Positions 56,121 through 64,000 of a stretch of DNA of 64,000 nt are shown here, piece after piece. Below the pieces are notes generated by a model that had not been told where the DNA came from, made no database searches, and was given only the letters and a program-made list of their open reading frames with translations. The stretch lies in NCBI RefSeq assembly GCF_013369335.1, contig NZ_SZQJ01000005.1:434001-498000 (forward strand), given 5' to 3'. The translations under genes and the position numbers were made by a program. This DNA comes from Vibrio sp. JPW-9-11-11 (GTDB taxonomy: Bacteria; Pseudomonadota; Gammaproteobacteria; Enterobacterales; Vibrionaceae). Position 1 is the first letter of the stretch, and each line of letters opens with the position of its first letter.

Positions 56121-56866
56121 TGCGAAAACTATTCCATCGAGACACACAAACTCAGACCTGGCTAAAAAAGGGACTCCGTCGAGTCTTGTTCTGGCTACCT
56201 GCAACCCTAGTACTTATCGCTTTGGGGCTGTTTGCCATCGATCGCTGGGTGTCGGTGCAAGCACGCCAACAGCTTTTTTTGCAAGCCGATCAAGTCGAGC
56301 CGTTTAATGTCGCAGTTGTTTTAGGTACCAGCAAGTACCTCGGTAAGGTACTCAATGAGTACTATATTCATCGTATTGACGCTGCAATCGCACTCTACCA
56401 GCAGGGTAAAGTGAGTCACTTTCTGTTAAGCGGGGACAACGCTCATCGCTCATACAACGAACCCTGGACCATGAAACGCGACTTACTAGCCGCTGGCGTT
56501 CCAGAAGAGCGCATCTTTCTTGATTATGCAGGCTTTCGAACCCTAGACTCTGTGGTTCGAGCCAAAGAAATTTTTGATACCGATAACTTCTTGATCATCA
56601 CCCAGAAATTTCACTGTGAACGTGCTCTGTTTATCGCTAACTCGCACCACATCAACGCCAAATGCTTCGCTGTCCCCGGGCCGTCTCGTCACTCTGGGTT
56701 AAAAGTGCGCGTACGTGAGGTATTTGCTCGCGCAAAAGCGGTGCTAGACCTCTATATAACCAATGCTAAACCTAAGTTCCTTGGACCAAAGGAGCCGATC
56801 GCCATCGAAGCACCGATGACCGATTCGCAGCAGCCGCCTATCGAGATCACTGAGGAAGTGCGCTAA
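56120..56866 (+). CDS. sanA: SanA-like envelope protein (DUF218)
   Basis: A 248-residue protein with one N-terminal membrane helix (LFWLPATLVLIALGLFAI) and a periplasmic DUF218 domain: VAVVLGTSKYLGKVLN, HFLLSGDN and ITQKFHCERALFIA. E. coli SanA affects the outer-membrane barrier against vancomycin at high temperature. GTG 56120 is chosen because it overlaps the stop of the preceding gene; the frame extends to 56072 inside that gene. The C-terminal 20 bases overlap the convergent diguanylate cyclase gene. Confidence 0.85.
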   Translation: MRKLFHRDTQTQTWLKKGLRRVLFWLPATLVLIALGLFAIDRWVSVQARQQLFLQADQVEPFNVAVVLGTSKYLGKVLNEYYIHRIDAAIALYQQGKVSHFLLSGDNAHRSYNEPWTMKRDLLAAGVPEERIFLDYAGFRTLDSVVRAKEIFDTDNFLIITQKFHCERALFIANSHHINAKCFAVPGPSRHSGLKVRVREVFARAKAVLDLYITNAKPKFLGPKEPIAIEAPMTDSQQPPIEITEEVR

Positions 56867-58154
56867 TCGCTACTTGATTGCGTCCACGGCGTTTTGCCAG
56901 GTAGAGCGCCTCGTCGGCTCTGGTGAGCATCTCATTAACTCGTTCATTGCCTTTTGCGGCGACACCAATACTGGTGGTGAGCGGGTCCCCATGCACCCAG
57001 ATATGCGCTTCTATGCGATGACGAATCTTCTCTGCTAGTTGTGTCGCTCGTTGTAAATCGAACTCGGGGCAGAAAACCACAAACTCCTCGCCCCCCCAGC
57101 GAACCAAACGTTGTGATGAGTCTAACGCGCTAAGTACCACCATGGTGAACTCTCTCAGAATGTCGTCACCCATTTTATGGCCATAGGCATCATTGACTCG
57201 CTTAAAATGGTCAATATCGAGATAGAGAACCGCAAGAGATTGACCAGAAGACGAATCCTGATAGTGTTCATCAAGCCATTCACGAATCGAGTGACGATTC
57301 ATCGCCCCCGTTAACGCGTCTCGATTAGCCAGCTCAGCAAAATGGATGTTCTGCTCTTGGAGCTCACGATTGAGTCGACGTAAGTGCAACTGACGAGACT
57401 GCGCCAAAGAGATCACTTGGTGGCTACGACGAATCTCTATCGAACTGTACACCAAAGCCAAAGATACCCAGAAGATCAGTAACCCAAGCAGGAGTGATTC
57501 ACCTTCAATATAGTTGCCGACAAGCTCAATGTTGTGGACGGTCAACTGATAATGACCGACATTTTCTCCTGATCCTGTCGCTAGCTCCAGTTTGCTGACA
57601 TTGGAAAATTCAGGCGCAGAGTGCTCAATAGCAATATCATTATCCGCCAGCCACCAAGTCAACACCTGTAAATTAGCCAGCGGGATATCAACCGCGCCTT
57701 GAGAAACACCCGGTGTGTACTCTAAGCCGTTGTATTTTAGTGTGTACTCATTATCTATGCTTGAGTAGGCAGGATTGAAGTTACGCAGATAAACGCGTAG
57801 ATCTGGGACTTTCTGGCTGTCTAAACGTACAAAATCGAGATTGAGCCTAAGCGTGTGGAATTTCTCTAAATTGATGCCTTGAGATAAGCTGGCACCTAGC
57901 TGAATCGAAATACCGCAATATGGCCATGGATAGGCGTCCGTTTTTACCAACTGACACTCGAGCACCATGCCATCGTTGCGTTCGGCTAATGCCGCTGAAC
58001 TAGCCCCGCCTTGACCTTGGTCATCAGTCGCAAGAAATGTAAACTGATCGGGCCCAATCCGATAGACACGACCATCGCCGCGCAGCCAATAAATCTGAAC
58101 CACCACGACCGTCACTAGCACCAGTAAAAATATAATCTTATGAATGGTTTTCAA
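56847..58154 (-). CDS. Membrane diguanylate cyclase (GGDEF)
   Basis: A protein of about 435 residues. A first membrane helix (IIFLLVLVTVVVVQIYWL) leads to a periplasmic domain of about 210 residues with no motif I recognise, a second helix (LLLGLLIFWVSLALVYSSI), and a GGDEF domain with the active-site RWGGEEFVVF and DIDHFKRVNDAYGH. It should make c-di-GMP. An inhibitory RxxD site is not obvious. TTG 58154 is used because GAGG lies six bases before it; the frame extends to an ATG at 58232 that lacks a good ribosome site. Confidence 0.85.
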   Translation of the reverse strand: MKTIHKIIFLLVLVTVVVVQIYWLRGDGRVYRIGPDQFTFLATDDQGQGGASSAALAERNDGMVLECQLVKTDAYPWPYCGISIQLGASLSQGINLEKFHTLRLNLDFVRLDSQKVPDLRVYLRNFNPAYSSIDNEYTLKYNGLEYTPGVSQGAVDIPLANLQVLTWWLADNDIAIEHSAPEFSNVSKLELATGSGENVGHYQLTVHNIELVGNYIEGESLLLGLLIFWVSLALVYSSIEIRRSHQVISLAQSRQLHLRRLNRELQEQNIHFAELANRDALTGAMNRHSIREWLDEHYQDSSSGQSLAVLYLDIDHFKRVNDAYGHKMGDDILREFTMVVLSALDSSQRLVRWGGEEFVVFCPEFDLQRATQLAEKIRHRIEAHIWVHGDPLTTSIGVAAKGNERVNEMLTRADEALYLAKRRGRNQVAISALPQ

Positions 58155-58439
58155 TCGCTGCCTCAAATAATACCGTCGACTTAATAACGAGTTTGAATAT
58201 AGCAGTGTCAATTTATATGACGTTAGTTCCATTTTAGCTCAATTAGCCATTGCTCATGACGCTATTTATTAGAGATGACTCATAAAGTTATACTTGGCAG
58301 GGCATCGACGTCTTGTCACGGGCCTCAGACACGCTTCTCTTTATCCTCGATTTGTTTTGTTTAGATGCAGGCAAACAAAGTTGTTACAATCGGTCACACA
58401 ACGAAAGGGTAATCTACCGAACAACAAAAGAGCAAAGTC

Positions 58440-59264
58440 ATGTCTGTAATCGCTAAAGGTACATTAAGTAAAATGCGTGCCGCCTTAGATGCTAAGGTCA
58501 TCTATCAACTCCCAGTCGGAGAACACAGTGTCGACCTAACCCCATTTATCGGTCAGTCACTCACACTGACCCACACTGGCAATATTTTTTGTAGTGCCTG
58601 TGGGAAGAAGACTAAAAAGAGTTACTCGCAAGGGCACTGCTTTGTTTGTATGCGAAAACTGGCCAGTTGTGATATGTGCATCATGAAACCAGAGACGTGT
58701 CACTATGATCAAGGCACTTGCCGCGAGCCGCAGTGGGGCGAAGAGAATTGCATGGTCGATCACTATGTCTATTTATCTAACACATCCAGCTTAAAGGTCG
58801 GGATCACCCGCCATACCCAAATCCCAACTCGTTGGATTGATCAGGGCGCAACGCAAGGCTTGCCAATTTTTAAGGTCAAAACCCGTCATATTTCCGGATT
58901 GATTGAAGTCGAGCTTGCTAAGCATATTGCCGACAAAACCAACTGGCGCACGTTATTAAAAGGCGATGGTGAACCGATAGATTTACGTGCCCGCTTTGCT
59001 GAGTTACTCCCTCTGGTGAGTGAAAAAGTAGAGCAAATCAAGCAGCAGTTTGGGCCAGACGCTATCGAAGTGCTCGACGCTGACACGCTATCGATTCAAT
59101 ACCCGGTAGAACAGCACCCGACTAAAATCACCTCACATAACTTTGACAAAAACCCTCAAGTGACCGGTGTACTCCAAGGGATCAAAGGTCAATACATGAT
59201 TTTTGATACTGGAGTGATCAACATTCGTAAGTTCACCTCCTACGAAGTGGAAGTCAGCGCGTAA
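58440..59264 (+). CDS. DUF2797 protein with zinc-finger-like cysteines
   Basis: A 274-residue cytoplasmic protein. Cys pairs in FCSACGKKTKK and HCFVCMRKLASCDMC, plus CHYDQGTC, look like zinc sites. They are followed by VYLSNTSSLKVGITRHTQ, which resembles the GIY-YIG core of nucleases. These are features of the DUF2797 family, function unknown. The ribosome site before the ATG is weak. A strong perfect-palindrome terminator follows within three bases of the stop. Confidence 0.82.
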   Translation: MSVIAKGTLSKMRAALDAKVIYQLPVGEHSVDLTPFIGQSLTLTHTGNIFCSACGKKTKKSYSQGHCFVCMRKLASCDMCIMKPETCHYDQGTCREPQWGEENCMVDHYVYLSNTSSLKVGITRHTQIPTRWIDQGATQGLPIFKVKTRHISGLIEVELAKHIADKTNWRTLLKGDGEPIDLRARFAELLPLVSEKVEQIKQQFGPDAIEVLDADTLSIQYPVEQHPTKITSHNFDKNPQVTGVLQGIKGQYMIFDTGVINIRKFTSYEVEVSA

Positions 59265-59266
59265 AT

Positions 59267-59294
59267 AAAAAGGACCTCAATTGAGGTCCTTTTT
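59267..59294. terminator. Perfect palindromic terminator
   Basis: AAAAAGGACCTCAA is directly followed by its exact complement TTGAGGTCCTTTTT. It can terminate both the DUF2797 gene and, on the minus strand, the PLP enzyme gene ending at 59313. Confidence 0.92.
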
Positions 59295-59312
59295 ATAGTT
59301 AAGTGACTGACA

Positions 59313-60548
59313 TCACTGCGCCAAAATGGCTTGCAGCTCGTCAAACAAAATATCGACTTCTTCTAAAGTGTTGTAGTGCATAAAGCCAACTCGCACTACC
59401 CCACCTGATTGCTCCAACTTGAGTTGACGTATCAGGCCCAATGCATAGAAATGCCCATTCCAGACGCAAATATTACGCTGTCCCAATCGACTCGCTATAT
59501 CCTGTGGCGAATGGTGGTCAAACGTTAGTGCAAAGGTCGGCGTGCGTTGTTCTGCATCCGCAACCGCTTTACCAAACAAGCTCACGCCTTCTAACTGAGA
59601 CAGTCGTGATAGGAAGCGTTCACTGATGGCCGACTCGTGTTGATTGTAGTAACGATAAGACTCTACCAAGCGCTCCCGTAACGAGGCTTGACTCGATCCC
59701 CACTGGGCCAAATATTTTACCGCAGCGACAACGCCTGCAAGGCCTTCAAAACTCTGCGTACCCGTTTCAAAACGTCCTGGTCCAGTGTCGGTTGCTGGCT
59801 CAACTTTGTAGGGCCGCAACGTCTGTAACCATTTTGGGGCAACATAGGCAATACCCACGTGCGGTCCAAAAAACTTATAGGCAGAGCAGGCTAAGAAGTC
59901 ACAGCCCAGCTCTTGTACATCGACCAAGTGGTGAGGGGCATAATGCACCGCATCAACATACACCATAGCGCCAACTTGATGCGCAGCTTGAATAACGCGC
60001 TTAACGTCAACGACAGATCCTGTGGTGTTCGATGCATAAGTGAGCGCCACCAGCTTAGTGTTAGGGCTTAACAACGACAACAGGTGGTCGATGTCTAAAC
60101 TGCAATCACGTTCGTCGACTCGCGCTTGGTGAACCACCGCGCCTCTATCTTGCGCGGCTTGCTGCCAACTCGACACATTCGAATAGTGATCAAGCGCGGT
60201 CACGATCACCTCATCGCCTGCTTGCCAATCGCGACTAATGGCTCGGCTCAATTGGAAAGTCAATGACGTCATGTTAGCGCCAAATACGATATTGTCGCTC
60301 GACTCGGCGTTTAACAGCGCAGCGCAATGCTCACGCGCCTGGCTCATTAACGTCGTGGTATGTTGGCTTGAAAAGTAGTGCCCACCTAGATTTGAGTTAA
60401 AGTACCCCAAGTAGCCTTGCATCGCATCTAATACAGATTGCGGGACTTGCGAGCCTCCAGGGCCATCAAGAAATACCACTGGCAAATCGTTGTGTGTTTG
60501 GCTAAGCGCACTGAACTGCGCTCTGGCTAAATTAGGAGTGAAGCTCAT
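59313..60548 (-). CDS. Cysteine-desulfurase-like PLP enzyme (class V aminotransferase fold)
   Basis: A 411-residue fold-type I PLP enzyme. The PLP Lys lies in SAYKFFGPHVGIAY, the substrate region has DAVHYAPHHLVDV, and GPGRFETGTQSFEG is the usual family segment. It belongs to the cysteine-desulfurase-like group (TIGR01976 type) rather than IscS or SufS; the mobile catalytic Cys loop of IscS is not recognisable. Its start overlaps the dioxygenase stop by 17 bases, so both are made together. The substrate is probably an amino acid, possibly hydroxylated by the partner. Confidence 0.85.
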   Translation of the reverse strand: MSFTPNLARAQFSALSQTHNDLPVVFLDGPGGSQVPQSVLDAMQGYLGYFNSNLGGHYFSSQHTTTLMSQAREHCAALLNAESSDNIVFGANMTSLTFQLSRAISRDWQAGDEVIVTALDHYSNVSSWQQAAQDRGAVVHQARVDERDCSLDIDHLLSLLSPNTKLVALTYASNTTGSVVDVKRVIQAAHQVGAMVYVDAVHYAPHHLVDVQELGCDFLACSAYKFFGPHVGIAYVAPKWLQTLRPYKVEPATDTGPGRFETGTQSFEGLAGVVAAVKYLAQWGSSQASLRERLVESYRYYNQHESAISERFLSRLSQLEGVSLFGKAVADAEQRTPTFALTFDHHSPQDIASRLGQRNICVWNGHFYALGLIRQLKLEQSGGVVRVGFMHYNTLEEVDILFDELQAILAQ

Positions 60549-61188
60549 TCACGGCATCCTTAGCGGTCAGTACAAATACGTCCATGTGGCCTTGTTCACC
60601 CTCGATTACAGAGCGAATGGGCTGCGCGTTGTGCCACAGTTTGTTGTCGGCAAGCATCGCCACTTCACCACTTTGTAGCACTTTTCTAAAAAACGGTGCT
60701 TCATTGAAGCTGTTGTATAGCATGATGTCGCCACCTTCAATGTTGTGACGCCCCATACCCACTAAGGCGATGTGTTCAAAGCCATCTTGGTGAACCCCTT
60801 CTGGCGCCACTTGGGTTTCGTCATACACTGCCGCGATACGGATTTGATGAATTTCGATTTCGTGACCATCCTCAAGGTGATTAGAGGCGGCGAACAGCTG
60901 ACACATTTCGCGCATACCTTCGCTGTTTAGTGTTGTTTGCTCAATAGGCTCAAACTGACGTACCACATTACCTTGAAAGCGATTAATATCATCGGTCTGC
61001 ATAAACTCATTTTTGTTTAAATCAATAACGTCGCCATCCTTTAATGCGACCACCGAGTAACGACGCAAGCGATATTGACCATCGGCATGCTCTGTATGTG
61101 GCAGCTTGGTAAACGTCGGGGCAAGTTGAGCGATGGCATCGTCGCTGAGTTTGGTTAACTGCAGAGTGGTTTCACGTTGATGTAACAT
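60532..61188 (-). CDS. 2OG-Fe dioxygenase, PF10014 family (amino acid hydroxylase-like)
   Basis: A 218-residue enzyme with HQD in APEGVHQDGFEH (His133, Asp135), distal His186 in KLWHNAQPIRS and an Arg for 2-oxoglutarate. PF10014 includes L-isoleucine 4-hydroxylase (IDO) and relatives that hydroxylate free amino acids. ATG 61188 is chosen since GGAG lies six bases before it; an overlapping ATG sits at 61191. The gene is first of a two-gene unit with the PLP enzyme, which suggests hydroxylation followed by PLP-dependent chemistry on one amino acid. Confidence 0.83.
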   Translation of the reverse strand: MLHQRETTLQLTKLSDDAIAQLAPTFTKLPHTEHADGQYRLRRYSVVALKDGDVIDLNKNEFMQTDDINRFQGNVVRQFEPIEQTTLNSEGMREMCQLFAASNHLEDGHEIEIHQIRIAAVYDETQVAPEGVHQDGFEHIALVGMGRHNIEGGDIMLYNSFNEAPFFRKVLQSGEVAMLADNKLWHNAQPIRSVIEGEQGHMDVFVLTAKDAVNELHS

Positions 61189-61191
61189 CAT

Positions 61192-62553
<1,362 letters not shown>

Positions 62554-62581
62554 TATTTTCCACTTTTAGCTCAAATCCTTA

Positions 62582-62603
62582 CAGCCCTACGGTATTCCCG
62601 TGG
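62582..62603 (+). terminator. Terminator of trxB
   Basis: AGCCCTACGG pairs with CCGTGGGGCT (one G-T pair) around a short loop, followed by TTCTTTTG. Confidence 0.8.
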
Positions 62604-62615
62604 GGCTTTCTTTTG

Positions 62616-62652
62616 TATAATGCCCGACTCAAATTCGTAATAATAATTCTCA
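62616..62652 (+). promoter_or_regulatory. cydD promoter -10 with Fur-box-like site
   Basis: A perfect -10 TATAAT is at 62616-62621; the -35 is poor. Downstream at 62638-62652 lies TAATAATAATTCTCA, 12 of 14 matches to the Fur 7-1-7 consensus, placed over the expected transcription start to +20 region. It resembles the two sites in front of the imelysin/di-haem genes. The match was counted by eye and is AT-rich, so it may be fortuitous. Confidence 0.45.
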
Positions 62653-62665
62653 TTAAGCCTTCACG

Positions 62666-64000
62666 ATGGACAAAAAGAAACAACGCAGCTTGAACGTATG
62701 GCTCAAGCAGCAAAGTAAGCTCGCCAAGCGCTGGCTTATGGTCGCAGTGAGCCTCGGTGTACTCTCTAGCCTCTTTCTTCTGGCGCAAGCCGCTTTGCTC
62801 GCCACTATCTTGCACCAGTTGATCATTGAACATGTCGACAAATCGCAACTGACCATGCACTTTATCGGCTTAGCCGTCGTGATCGCGCTGCGTGCTTTAT
62901 GCTCTTGGGGACGTGAGATAGCCGGCTATCGCTGTGGTGAACAAATTCGAGTTTATGTTCGTCAGTTGATATTAGATAAGTTGCGAGAGCTAGGCCCCGC
63001 TTTTATCAAAGGCAAACCTGCCGGTGCTTGGGCAGCATTACTGCTTGAGCAAGTTGAAGACATGCAGGACTTTTTTGCCCGCTATCTGCCACAAATGTCG
63101 TTATCAGTGCTGATCCCTTTCGTGATCCTCATTGTCGTGTTCCCGATAAACTGGGCTGCAGGACTTATCTTCTTACTCACGGCGCCATTAGTCCCACTAT
63201 TTATGGCCTTAGTGGGTATGAAAGCCGCAGACGCGAATCGCAAAAACTTCAAAGCACTGCAACGATTATCTGGCCATTTTTATGACCGACTACAATCCAT
63301 GACCACCATTCGACTGTTCGACCGTACTCAGGCCGAAACCGAGGTGATGCGCGGGGCGTCAGAAGTGTTTCGTACCCGTACGATGGATGTGCTCAAAATA
63401 GCGTTCCTCTCTTCTGCCGTTCTTGAGTTCTTTACTTCAATATCCATTGCGCTTACCGCTGTCTATTTTGGCTTTGCCTTTATCGGCGAACTGAACTTTG
63501 GTGACTATGGTGTGGGCGTTACACTATTTTCTGGTTTGTTTATCTTGGTGTTGGCTCCTGAGTTTTATCAACCGCTTCGAGACCTTGGTACCTTTTACCA
63601 CGCCAAACAGCAAGCTGTCGGCGCGGCTGAGAGTATCGTTGATTTCCTTGAGACTGACGTCGCCACGGTTCGCAGCGGTCAAACGCCATTGCCTTGTGAG
63701 TCATCGGTGCGAATCGAAGCCCAAGATCTCGTCGTTTTATCACCTGAGGGCACATCCTTGGTGGGTCCGATTAGTTTTACTCTTCACCCCAGTGAAACAA
63801 CTGCTTTAGTTGGGCCTAGCGGCGCTGGGAAAACCAGCCTTATCAATGCATTACTGGGATTTCTTCCCTACCAAGGATCGCTCACGATCAATGGAGTTGA
63901 AAGGCGCGAACTCGACCTCAACCATTGGCGTAGCCATATCAGTTGGGTGGGACAAAACCCTCTACTGCTGCACGGCACTATCCGAGACAATGTCGCGCTT
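62666..64000 (+). CDS. cydD: CydD subunit of the CydDC ABC exporter (partial)
   Basis: The frame starts at ATG 62666 and runs off the window after 445 residues. The membrane domain has about six helices (RWLMVAVSLGVLSSLFLL onward) and a typical CydD segment GPAFIKGKPAGAWAALLLEQ. The ATPase domain begins near 355, with Walker A GPSGAGKT and the Q-loop in WVGQNPLLLHGTIRDNVAL. CydDC exports glutathione/cysteine and is needed for cytochrome bd and periplasmic haem c assembly. cydC is expected next. A TATAAT and Fur-like site lie before it. Confidence 0.92.
   Translation, partial: MDKKKQRSLNVWLKQQSKLAKRWLMVAVSLGVLSSLFLLAQAALLATILHQLIIEHVDKSQLTMHFIGLAVVIALRALCSWGREIAGYRCGEQIRVYVRQLILDKLRELGPAFIKGKPAGAWAALLLEQVEDMQDFFARYLPQMSLSVLIPFVILIVVFPINWAAGLIFLLTAPLVPLFMALVGMKAADANRKNFKALQRLSGHFYDRLQSMTTIRLFDRTQAETEVMRGASEVFRTRTMDVLKIAFLSSAVLEFFTSISIALTAVYFGFAFIGELNFGDYGVGVTLFSGLFILVLAPEFYQPLRDLGTFYHAKQQAVGAAESIVDFLETDVATVRSGQTPLPCESSVRIEAQDLVVLSPEGTSLVGPISFTLHPSETTALVGPSGAGKTSLINALLGFLPYQGSLTINGVERRELDLNHWRSHISWVGQNPLLLHGTIRDNVAL

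Noticed and set aside
59313..60548. Annotation as SufS/IscS for iron-sulfur cluster assembly
   Set aside because: No suf or isc genes surround it, the catalytic Cys loop is not recognisable, and it is coupled to a dioxygenase gene instead.

Overview
This window looks like chromosomal DNA of a Vibrio (gammaproteobacterium, about 46-47% GC by eye). The protein sequences and several E. coli/Vibrio-type gene orders support this: ycjX-ycjF-tyrR, ycbB-ycbK-ycbL, punR/punC, sdaC-sdaA and trxB-cydD. No rRNA, tRNA, insertion sequence, prophage, integron or CRISPR array is visible. Most of the window is core genome with short intergenic gaps and clear hairpin terminators.

Layout. 1-4 kb: the tail of an unknown protein, a tandem HD/HD-GYP protein, a patatin-like lipase and a 2OG-Fe(II) oxygenase. 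4-9 kb: a complete TRAP transporter (binding protein, small and large permease subunits) with its own Cache-domain histidine kinase and NarL-type regulator, all leftward. 9.5-13.8 kb: a small basic winged-helix protein, a DUF2982-type membrane protein and the cell-wall group ycbL, ycbK (mepK) and ycbB (ldtD). 13.9-18.9 kb: a leftward iron-linked group of DUF1513 protein, lipoprotein imelysin, di-haem oxidoreductase and periplasmic imelysin, with Fur-box-like sites in front of both transcription units. 19-24.4 kb: punC/punR, ribA, a 55-residue ORF, a DUF2947-type protein, an HD phosphohydrolase and an acetyltransferase. 24.4-28.4 kb: tyrR, ycjF, ycjX. 28.5-34.9 kb: class I fumarase, pabB, an H-NOX gas sensor with its hybrid kinase, and a Nudix hydrolase. 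35-43.6 kb: sdaC, sdaA, a secreted endonuclease I, a tyrP-like permease, queD and a chemoreceptor with a haem-c motif. 43.7-51.3 kb: asnS, two paralogous small proteins, a MocR-type regulator, a membrane HD-GYP protein, aspC and a small unknown. 51.5-64 kb: hrpB, maeA, DUF3392, sanA, a diguanylate cyclase, DUF2797, a PLP enzyme/dioxygenase pair, trxB and the start of cydD.

How it fits together. Three themes recur. The first is c-di-GMP turnover (two HD-GYP proteins and one GGDEF protein). The second is haem or iron handling and sensing: the Fur-linked imelysin/di-haem locus, H-NOX, the haem-motif chemoreceptor, and a Fur-like site in front of cydD. The third is amino-acid metabolism (tyrR, tyrP-like, aspC, sdaCA, asnS, and the PF10014 dioxygenase with its PLP partner). 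No wholly new large system is obvious. The best candidates for new biology are the dual-imelysin/di-haem locus, the PF10014-PLP pair, the two small WHPDWLHIAED proteins, and several unexplained regulatory palindromes and leaders. All family assignments were made by reading the protein sequences and could not be checked against a database.
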